Shown one piece after another: positions 1-8,148 of a DNA stretch of 64,000 nucleotides. The stretch's first letter is position 1, and the number at the start of each line of letters is the position of its first letter. This DNA comes from Devosia sp. (GTDB lineage Bacteria > Pseudomonadota > Alphaproteobacteria > Rhizobiales > Devosiaceae), in assembly GCF_025809055.1 (NCBI RefSeq), contig NZ_CP075529.1, positions 1,302,001-1,366,000 on the forward strand. The letters are read 5' to 3'. Below the pieces are notes generated by a model. That model saw nothing but the letters and a program-made list of their open reading frames with translations. It searched no databases and was not told the DNA's origin. Position numbers and translations under genes: made by a program.

Positions 1-1443
1 TTCGCCCTCGGCACCGCAGTTCCACGAGGAATTGTGATTGTGGCCATCGCGATTGTTCTCGCCATTGGCCTCGTTGTGCTTGTCATTGTAACTGACGAGG
101 TCCCTGAGGGTGAACCCGTCATGCACGGCCAGCATGTTGACCCCGGCGCTGGGCTTGCGCCCGGCAATGTCGAAAATTTCCGCCGAGCCCGAAACCTTCC
201 CCGCAAGCGCCCCGATCTTGGCCGGCTCGCCTTTCCAGAAGGCGCGCACTTCGTCGCGATAGGTGTCGTTATGCTCCTGAAATTCCGGGCCGAACTGTCC
301 GACGGCATAGCCGCCGGGACCGGGGTCCCAGGGCTCGGCCACCAGGATCACCTGGCTCAGCACCGGATCGGACTTGATCTTCTGGAGCATCTCCGCTTCC
401 GGATTGAAGGCCGGGTCACGCCCCAGCACTGTCGCGAGGTCAAAGCGGAAGCCGGAGACGCCGAGTTCCTCGACATAGTAGCGCAGGCTTTCGATCACCA
501 GCCTTTGCACCGCCGGATGATCACAGCGCAGCGTATTGCCGGTACCGGTGTCGTTGACGAGCCGCTTCTTGCCGTCCACCTCGACCCAGCGATAATAAGT
601 CTGCGGGTCCAGCCCCATCATCGACAGGATCGGCCCCTGGCTGTCGCCTTCCCCGGTATGGTTATAGACGACGTCGAGGATCACCGAGATGCCCGCCTTG
701 CGATAGGCATCGGTCATCACCCGCAATTCCTGCGGGCCGCGCGGCGCCAGCCGTGGGTCCACCGCGAAATAGGCGACCGGATTGTAGCCCCAGGCATTGG
801 TCAGGCCCAGGGCCGGCAGGTGCCCCTCGTCAATCCAGGCCGCCGTCGGCATCAACTGGACCGTATCGACGCCCAGGAACTTGAAGTGGTCGATGACACG
901 TTTGGTGGTCAGCCCCGCGACCGTCCCACGCAGCGGCCCCTGCACGCTTGGATGCTGCATGGTGAACCCACGGACATTGAGCTCATAGAAGAGATTTGGA
1001 ACCTTCTTCTTGCGCGGCTTGGAGAGGTCATCGGCGCCGCTGCGCACGATCGCCTTGGGCACGAGCGGCGCGGTGTCCACCCCGTCCTCGCGGGCCAGCC
1101 GCAGCCGCGGCGAACGCACAAATACGCGGTCCAGGTGGCGCGCATAGGGGTCAACAAGCAGCTTGTTGGGGTCAAAGAACAGTGCTTGATCGGGGTCATA
1201 GGGCCCATCGGCGCGCAGGCCATAGCGCGCCCCTGCGCCGATATTCGCGATCAGGCCGGCCCGGATATTGTCCTGGTGCACATCGAGTTCGAAGCGGTCG
1301 ATCTCCTGATCGGATTCGTCGAACAGGCACACCCAGATGTGGGTGGCACTTTCCGAATAGACTGCAAAATTCACCCCTTCCGGGGTCACCGTCGCGCCAA
1401 GCGCATCGGTGCGCCCGGCATTGGGCACCAGTTCTGGTTTCAT
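1..1443 (-). CDS. glgX: Glycogen debranching enzyme GlgX, 3' part missing at window edge
   Basis: GH13 debranching enzyme (isoamylase type) that hydrolyses alpha-1,6 branches of phosphorylase-trimmed glycogen in the cytoplasm. The minus-strand frame is open for 481 codons from an ATG at 1443 to the left edge, so the C-terminus is outside the window. The N-terminus (MKPELVPNAG, then EGVNFAVYSE) is the usual CBM48-type start. GH13 motifs are visible: VVYNHT (region I), GFRFDLAT with the nucleophile Asp, VAEPWD with the acid/base Glu, and NHNSSWNCGAEGE at the edge, typical of GlgX. It is the last gene of the glycogen cluster, 12 bases after pgm, and co-transcription is likely. The identification is firm; only the end is unseen. 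Confidence 0.95.
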   Translation of the reverse strand, partial: MKPELVPNAGRTDALGATVTPEGVNFAVYSESATHIWVCLFDESDQEIDRFELDVHQDNIRAGLIANIGAGARYGLRADGPYDPDQALFFDPNKLLVDPYARHLDRVFVRSPRLRLAREDGVDTAPLVPKAIVRSGADDLSKPRKKKVPNLFYELNVRGFTMQHPSVQGPLRGTVAGLTTKRVIDHFKFLGVDTVQLMPTAAWIDEGHLPALGLTNAWGYNPVAYFAVDPRLAPRGPQELRVMTDAYRKAGISVILDVVYNHTGEGDSQGPILSMMGLDPQTYYRWVEVDGKKRLVNDTGTGNTLRCDHPAVQRLVIESLRYYVEELGVSGFRFDLATVLGRDPAFNPEAEMLQKIKSDPVLSQVILVAEPWDPGPGGYAVGQFGPEFQEHNDTYRDEVRAFWKGEPAKIGALAGKVSGSAEIFDIAGRKPSAGVNMLAVHDGFTLRDLVSYNDKHNEANGENNRDGHNHNSSWNCGAEGE

Positions 1444-1455
1444 CGATAAGCCGTT

Positions 1456-3090
1456 CTAGGTAATGACGCTGGGCTCGGTCCGTCCGGTGCGCGACTTGAT
1501 CCCTGCAAGCTGCTCGGCGACGCCAATGAGGGGTTCGAGTGCAAGCTGGGTGTCGAGGTCGTGGCGCCCATCGGCGGCCTCATAGCGTTCAAGATAGACC
1601 CGCAACGTGGCGCCGACCGTTCCGGTTCCGGACAGGCGCAGGACGATGCGTGATCCGTCGGTAAAACCGATGCGAATGCCCTGCTTGGCACTGGTCGAGC
1701 CATCGACCGGGTCGTGATAGGTGAAGTCATCGGCATAGGCGACCTGCAGGTCCTCGCCGAACGTCTTTCCCGGAAGCGACGGCAATTGCGCCCTCAGCTC
1801 GTCCACCAGTTTGTTGGCGATCCCTGCATCCACTTCCTCATAGTCGTGGCGCGTATAGTAGTTGCGGCCATAGGTCTGCCAATGCTCGCGCACGATGGCA
1901 TCCACGCTCTGCTTGCGCGCGGCGAGAATGTTGAGCCAGAGCAGCACCGCCCATAGCCCGTCCTTCTCCCGGACATGGTTGGACCCGGTGCCGGCGCTCT
2001 CCTCGCCGCAGATGGTGACACGTCCCGCATCGAGCAGATTGCCGAAAAACTTCCAGCCGGTCGGCGTTTCGTGCATTTCGATGCCGAGTTTTTCCGCCAC
2101 CCGGTCCGCTGCCGCGCTGGTCGGCATCGAGCGGGCGATCCCCGCTATGCCGGCCTTGTAGCCGGGCGCCAGATGCGCATTGGCCGCCAGGAGCGCGAGG
2201 GAATCCGATGGGGTGACGAAGCGGTTCTTGCCGATGATCAGGTTCCGGTCGCCGTCGCCATCCGAGGCCGCCGCGAAATCGGGCCCGGCATCGGTCATCA
2301 GCAGGTCGAACATGTCCTTGCAATAGACCAGGTTCGGATCGGGGTGCCCGTCATTGAAGGACGGAGATGGCGTGCCATTGATGACGGTGCCCTTCGGCGC
2401 GCCCAGCAGGCCTTCGAGAATGGCGTGAGCATAGGGGCCGGTCACCGCGTGCATGGCATCGAAGGTCATGCGGAAGCCGCCGGCGAACAGGCCACGAATG
2501 GCGTCGAAGTCGAACAGCGACTGCATCAGGGCCGCATAGTCCTTGACCGGGTCGATGACTTCCACGGTCATCTCACCCACGCGCTGCGTACCGATCGTCT
2601 TGAGGTCGATATCGGGTGCGTCGAGCGTCTTGTAGGTGTCGATAACCTTGGTGCGGGCAAAGACCGCGTCGGTGATCTTCTCCGGCGCCGGCCCGCCATT
2701 GCCCACATTGTACTTGATGCCGAAGTCGCCATCCGGGCCGCCCGGATTGTGGCTTGCCGACAGCACAAGTCCGCCAAAGGCCTGATAGTGCCGGATGATA
2801 TTGCTGGCCGCAGGGGTCGACAGCAACCCGCCCTGACCCACCATGACCTTGCCGAAGCCATTGGCGGCCGCGATCCGGATCGCCTTCTGGATCGCCACGT
2901 CATTGTAGAAGCGCCCATCGCCGCCGATGACCAGCGTCTTGCCCGCGAACCCATCCAGGCTGTCGAAAATCGACTGGATGAAGTTCTCGACATAGTTCGG
3001 CTGGCTGAACACCGGCACGCGCTTGCGCAGGCCCGATGTTCCCGGCTTCTGGTCCTGGTATGGCGTCGTCTTAATCGTCTGCACTGTCAT
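1456..3090 (-). CDS. pgm: Alpha-D-glucose phosphate-specific phosphoglucomutase
   Basis: Interconverts glucose 1-phosphate and glucose 6-phosphate, linking GlgC and GlgP to glycolysis. The 544 residues match full-length phosphoglucomutase. Visible motifs are the catalytic phosphoserine loop SASHNPGG (Ser about 113), the metal-binding loop DGDGDRN, the sugar-binding GEESAG, and the C-terminal phosphate-binding RLSGTGTVGATLR. The start overlaps the end of glgA by 20 bases, which fits translational coupling. The reading frame is intact. Confidence 0.96.
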   Translation of the reverse strand: MTVQTIKTTPYQDQKPGTSGLRKRVPVFSQPNYVENFIQSIFDSLDGFAGKTLVIGGDGRFYNDVAIQKAIRIAAANGFGKVMVGQGGLLSTPAASNIIRHYQAFGGLVLSASHNPGGPDGDFGIKYNVGNGGPAPEKITDAVFARTKVIDTYKTLDAPDIDLKTIGTQRVGEMTVEVIDPVKDYAALMQSLFDFDAIRGLFAGGFRMTFDAMHAVTGPYAHAILEGLLGAPKGTVINGTPSPSFNDGHPDPNLVYCKDMFDLLMTDAGPDFAAASDGDGDRNLIIGKNRFVTPSDSLALLAANAHLAPGYKAGIAGIARSMPTSAAADRVAEKLGIEMHETPTGWKFFGNLLDAGRVTICGEESAGTGSNHVREKDGLWAVLLWLNILAARKQSVDAIVREHWQTYGRNYYTRHDYEEVDAGIANKLVDELRAQLPSLPGKTFGEDLQVAYADDFTYHDPVDGSTSAKQGIRIGFTDGSRIVLRLSGTGTVGATLRVYLERYEAADGRHDLDTQLALEPLIGVAEQLAGIKSRTGRTEPSVIT

Positions 3091-4534
3091 GTGTCGTCAA
3101 TCCGGTCAGGGATGAATAAATCTGGGCATAGCGCGCGGCGCTGGACTGCCAGCTCACTTCCGATTTCATGCCGCGCCGCTGCATTTTCTTCCACGCCTTG
3201 TCGTCCGCATGGAGCGCGAGCGTCCGCCTTATGGCATCGCCGAGAGCGCCCTCGTCCGGTGGCGCGAACTGCACGCCCGTTGCCACTTCGGCCTGCAACG
3301 CCGCCACATTGGCGTCGATCACCGTGTCGTTGAGCCCGCCCACGCGGCTCACCAGCGGAATACATCCGTAACGCAGGGCATAGAGTTGGGTCAGGCCGCA
3401 CGGCTCGAAGCGCGACGGCACCATCATGACGTCCGCCCCACCCTGCACCAGATGGCTCAGTGGCTCATTGTAGCCGGTGATCAGGCCAACCTTGCCGGGA
3501 TAGCGCATGGCTGCGGCGCGAATGGCGTTTTCGAGCTCCGCATCCCCCGAACCCAACACGGCCAGTTGCGCGCCTGCGGCAACCATCATGTCGATATTGG
3601 CCGCCAGAAGGTCGATGCCCTTCTGCCAGGTCAGGCGGCTGACCACTGCAAACAGCGGCCCCTCGGCAGCATCCAGTCCGAAGGCGTCCTGCAGGGCCCG
3701 CTTGTTGATCGCGCGGTGGTGCACGGTGCTGGCCGCATAGTTCTGCGCCAGGGACGGGTCCGTTGCCGGGTTCCATGCCTCCATGTCGATGCCGTTGAGG
3801 ACGCCGAACACCGTTGCCGAACGATTGTTGAGCAGGCCCTCCAACCCCATGCCGAAAGCCGGAGTGCGGATTTCGCTGGCATAGGTGGGCGACACCGTCG
3901 TCACCACATCGGCACATTCAACCCCGGCCTTGAGATAGCCGACACCGCCGTAATATTCGACACCCTCCACAGAAAAGGCATGGGCCGGCAGCCGCAACTG
4001 CCCGAAAATGTCCGCGCCGAACGTGCCCTGGAAGGCCATGTTGTGGACTGTGATGACGGTCCGCAGGCTCGCCGACGGCCCATATTTGACATAGGCCGGC
4101 ACCAGCCCGGCCTGCCAGTCATGGGCGTGGATCACCTGCGGCCGATAGCCATCAACCAGGCCAAGCCCCAGTTGCGAGGCCACCCAGGACAGCGCCGCAA
4201 AACGCTTCCAGTTGTCCGGCCAGTCCCAGCCGTCGGGACTGACATAGGGATTGCCCGGCCGGTCGTAGAGCGCCGGCGCATCGAGGACGATGAGATCAAG
4301 GCCCGCGACGCGCCCGGCCACCAGCCGGCCCTTGACGCCGAACAGGTCGTCGAACACCGCAACCTCGCGTCCGCCCGCCATTTTGCCGGTAACCGCAGGA
4401 TAGCCGGGCACCAGCGTGCGCATGCTCACCCCGGATTCGGCCAATGCCGCGGGCAGCGCACCCGCGACATCGGCCAGGCCGCCGGTCTTGATCAGCGGAT
4501 AGATTTCCGAGGTAACGGAAAGGACTTCGATCAT
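3071..4534 (-). CDS. glgA: Glycogen synthase (ADP-glucose type, GT5)
   Basis: Transfers glucose from ADP-glucose to the non-reducing end of glycogen. The frame stays open upstream, but the ATG at 4534 overlaps the glgC stop as ATGA and gives the canonical N-terminus MIEVLSVTSEIYPLIKTGG with the KTGGLADV ADP-glucose motif around residue 15. This yields 487 residues, normal for GlgA. The C-terminal GT-B half has the SRFEPCGLTQLYALRYG signature with the catalytic Glu. It is coupled to glgC upstream and pgm downstream. Confidence 0.96.
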   Translation of the reverse strand: MIEVLSVTSEIYPLIKTGGLADVAGALPAALAESGVSMRTLVPGYPAVTGKMAGGREVAVFDDLFGVKGRLVAGRVAGLDLIVLDAPALYDRPGNPYVSPDGWDWPDNWKRFAALSWVASQLGLGLVDGYRPQVIHAHDWQAGLVPAYVKYGPSASLRTVITVHNMAFQGTFGADIFGQLRLPAHAFSVEGVEYYGGVGYLKAGVECADVVTTVSPTYASEIRTPAFGMGLEGLLNNRSATVFGVLNGIDMEAWNPATDPSLAQNYAASTVHHRAINKRALQDAFGLDAAEGPLFAVVSRLTWQKGIDLLAANIDMMVAAGAQLAVLGSGDAELENAIRAAAMRYPGKVGLITGYNEPLSHLVQGGADVMMVPSRFEPCGLTQLYALRYGCIPLVSRVGGLNDTVIDANVAALQAEVATGVQFAPPDEGALGDAIRRTLALHADDKAWKKMQRRGMKSEVSWQSSAARYAQIYSSLTGLTTHDSADD

Positions 4535-5808
4535 CGGTCCGCCAGATACTTGTTGACCATGCTCTGCGTGATCAGCGTGACACCATCGTCGGAACGGCGG
4601 AACCACTTGCTGTCGAATTCGGGGTCTTCGCCCACCACCAGGCCCTCGGGGATATTCACCCCGCGGTCGATGACCACTTTCTTCAGCCGCGCATTGCGGC
4701 CGATATCGCAATAGGGCAGCACCACCGCCTCTTCGAGCACCGAATAGGAATGGACGCGCGAGCCCGTGGACAGCAGCGTCTTCTGCAGGTGCCCGCCCGA
4801 GACGATGCAATCGCCCGAGACGAGGGAATTGACCGCCGAGCCGCGCCGGCCGTCAAAGTCATGCACGAATTTCGCCGGCGGAGTGATCTCGGCATAGGTC
4901 CAGATCGGCCAGTCCCGGTCGTAGAGATCGAGCTGCGGCTTGATGTCGGTGAGATCGATCGAGGCCTTCCAATAGGCATCGATGGTCCCCACGTCGCGCC
5001 AATAGCTGACCTCCTCATTGCTCGAGCGCACGCAGGAGCGCGGGAAGCGATGCGCCCAGGCGGTGCCGTTCTTGACGATATAGGGAATGATATCCTTGCC
5101 GAAATCGCGGCTGGACCCTTCCGTCGCCGCATCGCGCCGCAACTGCTCCATCAGGAACCGCGTCTCGAACACATAGATGCCCATGGAGGCCAGCGCCATG
5201 TCCGGCTTGTCGGGAATACCCGGCGGGTCCTTCGGCTTCTCGACGAAATCGACAACCCGGTCGCGCCCGTCCACATGCATGACGCCAAAGCCCGTGGCCT
5301 CCATGCGCGGCACTTCGAGACACCCGATGGTCACATCGGCACCGGTGTCCACATGCTGGCGCAGCATGATTTCGTAGTCCATCTTGTAGATGTGGTCGCC
5401 CGCCAGGATGACAATGTAGCGCGCGCCCGAATCCTCGATGATGTCCATGTTCTGGTACACGGCGTCGGCGGTGCCGGCATACCACATGTCCTCGCGCACC
5501 CGCTGGCTGGCCGGCAGGACGTCAAAGCTCTCGTTCCGCTCCGGCCGCAGGAAGTTCCAACCGCGCGACAGGTGCCGGATCAGCGAATGCGCCTGATACT
5601 GGGTGGCCACCGAAATGCGGCGAATACCCGAATTGATCGCATTGCTGAGCGCGAAGTCGATGATGCGCGACTTGCCGCCGAAATAGACCGCGGGCTTGGC
5701 GCGCCGGTCGGTCAGTTCCATGAGGCGCGTGCCGCGCCCACCGGCCAGAACATAGGCCATGGCCTCGCGGGCCAGGGGCGAAGGTGCCCGATAATCTGCC
5801 ATTCTCAC
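4531..5808 (-). CDS. glgC: Glucose-1-phosphate adenylyltransferase
   Basis: Makes ADP-glucose from ATP and glucose 1-phosphate, the committed and usually allosterically controlled step of bacterial glycogen synthesis. The 425 residues have the nucleotide-binding AGGRGTRL loop near residue 25, the PAVYFGGKSRIIDFALSN region, GTADAVYQN, and a C-terminal left-handed beta-helix region. The start is M1 (5808) or M3 (5802); the two differ by two residues. It ends by ATGA overlap with glgA and begins 53 bases after glgB. Confidence 0.95.
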   Translation of the reverse strand: MRMADYRAPSPLAREAMAYVLAGGRGTRLMELTDRRAKPAVYFGGKSRIIDFALSNAINSGIRRISVATQYQAHSLIRHLSRGWNFLRPERNESFDVLPASQRVREDMWYAGTADAVYQNMDIIEDSGARYIVILAGDHIYKMDYEIMLRQHVDTGADVTIGCLEVPRMEATGFGVMHVDGRDRVVDFVEKPKDPPGIPDKPDMALASMGIYVFETRFLMEQLRRDAATEGSSRDFGKDIIPYIVKNGTAWAHRFPRSCVRSSNEEVSYWRDVGTIDAYWKASIDLTDIKPQLDLYDRDWPIWTYAEITPPAKFVHDFDGRRGSAVNSLVSGDCIVSGGHLQKTLLSTGSRVHSYSVLEEAVVLPYCDIGRNARLKKVVIDRGVNIPEGLVVGEDPEFDSKWFRRSDDGVTLITQSMVNKYLADR

Positions 5809-5861
5809 TACCCTCCACTACTGCCCGGCTGAGGCCGGGACGTATTGCACTGAAGCCGGGA

Positions 5862-8063
5862 TCACTCCGGCTCGTATTTCAGGAACAAGGTGGCCAGTGG
5901 CGGCAGATAGAGTTCTGCCTCCGCCGGCATGTGTCGTCCCTCAACGGCCAGGGCCGTGACGCCCCCCTGGTTCCCGGTATTGCCGCCGGCATACCAGCCG
6001 GCATCGGTATTCACGCGCTCCACCCAGCGCCCGGCCAGCGGCAGGGGCACCTTGTACCCACTGCGCGGCACCGGCGTGAAATTGGAGATCACCAGCACCG
6101 GATCGGCCCCCGGCGCCTGTCTGATCCAGGCCAGGACCGAATTGGATTGGTCATTGCCGATCACCCATTCGAAGCCATCTGGCTCGCAATCGCGCTCATA
6201 GAGCGCCGGCAGGGTGCGATATGCCGTGTTGAGATCGGCAACCAGCCGCCTGATGCCCTCATGGTTCGGCGCATCGAGCAGGAACCAGTCCAGCGCCCGG
6301 CTTTCCGACCATTCCTCGCGCTGTGCGAATTCCTGTCCCATGAACAACAGCTTCTTGCCCGGGTGCCCCCACATATAGGCGAGATAGGCCCGCAGGTTGG
6401 CGAATTGCTGCCAGTCATCGCCCGGCATCTTGGTCAGCAGCGATCCCTTGCCATGCACCACCTCGTCGTGGCTGAGGGGCAGAACGAAATTCTCGCTGAA
6501 CGCGTACATGAACCCGAAGGTCATGTCGTTGTGGTGATAGCGCCGGTGGATCGGCGACCGGCTCATGAACCGCAGCGTGTCGTTCATGAAGCCCATGTTC
6601 CACTTGAAGCCGAAGCCCAGCCCGCCATCATAGGTCGGGGCGCTGACACCCGGCCAGGACGTCGACTCTTCGGCGATCATGAAGGCACCGGGAAACTGCC
6701 GGTACACTTCGGCATTGACCCGCTGCAGGAACGCCACCGCTTCCAGGTTCTGGTTGCCGCCATGCTGGTTGGGCACCCATTCACCGGCCTGGCGCGAATA
6801 ATCGAGATAGAGCATCGAGGCCACGGCATCCACGCGCAGGCCATCGATATGGAACTGGTCGAACCAGAACAGCGCATTATTGGTCAGGAAGGCCGATACT
6901 TCCTTGCGCCCGAAATTGTAGATCGCCGTGTTCCAGTCGGGGTGATAGCCCTGCCGGGGGTCCTCATGCTCGTAGAGCGCCGTTCCATCGAACCGTGCGA
7001 GACCATGCTCATCGGTGGGAAAATGCGCCGGCACCCAATCAAGGATAACGCCGAGGCCAGCCTCATGGGCCGCGTTGACCAGCCGCGCAAACCCGGCCGG
7101 GTCGCCAAACCGGGCCGTCGGCGCAAATAGCCCAGTAGGCTGATAGCCCCAGCTGGGGTCGAAGGGGTGCTCGGAGACCGGCAGGAATTCGAGATGGGTA
7201 TAGCCCATGTCCGCCGCATAGGGCACGAGTTGCTCGGCCAGTTGGTCATAGGACATGAAGCTGCCATCGGGGCGGCGGCGCCAGGAGCCCAGATGCACCT
7301 CGTAGATGGACATGGGCGTGCGCCGCCAGTCCTTGCTCGCCCGCTCCTCCATGTATTTCTGGTCGGACCAGGTGAACGGGGTCGGGTCCGGAACGATCGA
7401 AGCCGTGCGGGGCCGCATTTCGGCCTGCCGGGCAAATGGATCGGCCTTGAGCGGCAAGACTTTTCCGTCCTTGCCGACGATTTCATACTTGTAGATGGTG
7501 CCGGTGCCGAGAACGGGAATGAACACTTCCCAGATGCCCGAGCGGTTGCGCATCGGATTGCGCCGGCCGTCCCACTCGTTCCATGGCCCCACCACGGACA
7601 CACGCTGCGCATTAGGGGCCCAGACGGCGAAATGGGTGCCGTGAATGCCCTCGAATTCCATTTCGTGGGCGCCCAGCTTGTCGAACAGCCGCAAATGGCT
7701 GCCTTCACCGATAAAGTAATCGTCCATCGGCCCCAGGACAGGACCGAAGGAATAAGCGTCGTGGACGTCCCATTCACCGCCCGCATTGCGGGCGCGGTAG
7801 CGAATGGGCTGGGCGTGGTCGAGGTCCACCTTGCCTTCGAAAAATCCAGCCTTGTGCCGGGGGATCAGGTGGCCAAGGGCGCGCCCGTCGAGAGTAAAGG
7901 CATCCAGGCTTTCCGCGTGGGGCACAAAGGCCCGCAACACCCAATGGCCCGAAACTTCGTGCAGACCCAGGAACGCGAAGGGATTGCCGTGATGGCCACC
8001 CACGATGGCGTCCACTTCCCTGCCGTCGGCTTGCCAGATTTCCTTCGTCAAACTCACGCCCAC
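5862..8063 (-). CDS. glgB: 1,4-alpha-glucan branching enzyme
   Basis: Introduces alpha-1,6 branches into glycogen. The 733 residues have an N-terminal extension plus CBM48 module and a GH13 catalytic barrel. The nucleophile Asp is at about residue 412 (GLRVDAVASM) and the acid/base Glu at about 465 (MIAEEST). This 53-residue spacing equals that of the E. coli enzyme. LSHDEVVHGKGS supplies the transition-state stabiliser. It sits between glgP and glgC in the cluster. Confidence 0.96.
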   Translation of the reverse strand: MGVSLTKEIWQADGREVDAIVGGHHGNPFAFLGLHEVSGHWVLRAFVPHAESLDAFTLDGRALGHLIPRHKAGFFEGKVDLDHAQPIRYRARNAGGEWDVHDAYSFGPVLGPMDDYFIGEGSHLRLFDKLGAHEMEFEGIHGTHFAVWAPNAQRVSVVGPWNEWDGRRNPMRNRSGIWEVFIPVLGTGTIYKYEIVGKDGKVLPLKADPFARQAEMRPRTASIVPDPTPFTWSDQKYMEERASKDWRRTPMSIYEVHLGSWRRRPDGSFMSYDQLAEQLVPYAADMGYTHLEFLPVSEHPFDPSWGYQPTGLFAPTARFGDPAGFARLVNAAHEAGLGVILDWVPAHFPTDEHGLARFDGTALYEHEDPRQGYHPDWNTAIYNFGRKEVSAFLTNNALFWFDQFHIDGLRVDAVASMLYLDYSRQAGEWVPNQHGGNQNLEAVAFLQRVNAEVYRQFPGAFMIAEESTSWPGVSAPTYDGGLGFGFKWNMGFMNDTLRFMSRSPIHRRYHHNDMTFGFMYAFSENFVLPLSHDEVVHGKGSLLTKMPGDDWQQFANLRAYLAYMWGHPGKKLLFMGQEFAQREEWSESRALDWFLLDAPNHEGIRRLVADLNTAYRTLPALYERDCEPDGFEWVIGNDQSNSVLAWIRQAPGADPVLVISNFTPVPRSGYKVPLPLAGRWVERVNTDAGWYAGGNTGNQGGVTALAVEGRHMPAEAELYLPPLATLFLKYEPE

Positions 8064-8148
8064 TCTCCCCGTTCGTCGCTGCGGACGAATTATCCAGGCA
8101 TTTCAATCCGGTCTCGCCAGGCCCTCACCCGGCAATACACCCATTCCG

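Noticed and set aside
1975..7130. Long plus-strand frames opposite pgm, glgA, glgC and glgB
   Set aside because: They are antisense shadows in a high-GC genome, lack protein motifs and overlap enzymes with complete active sites.
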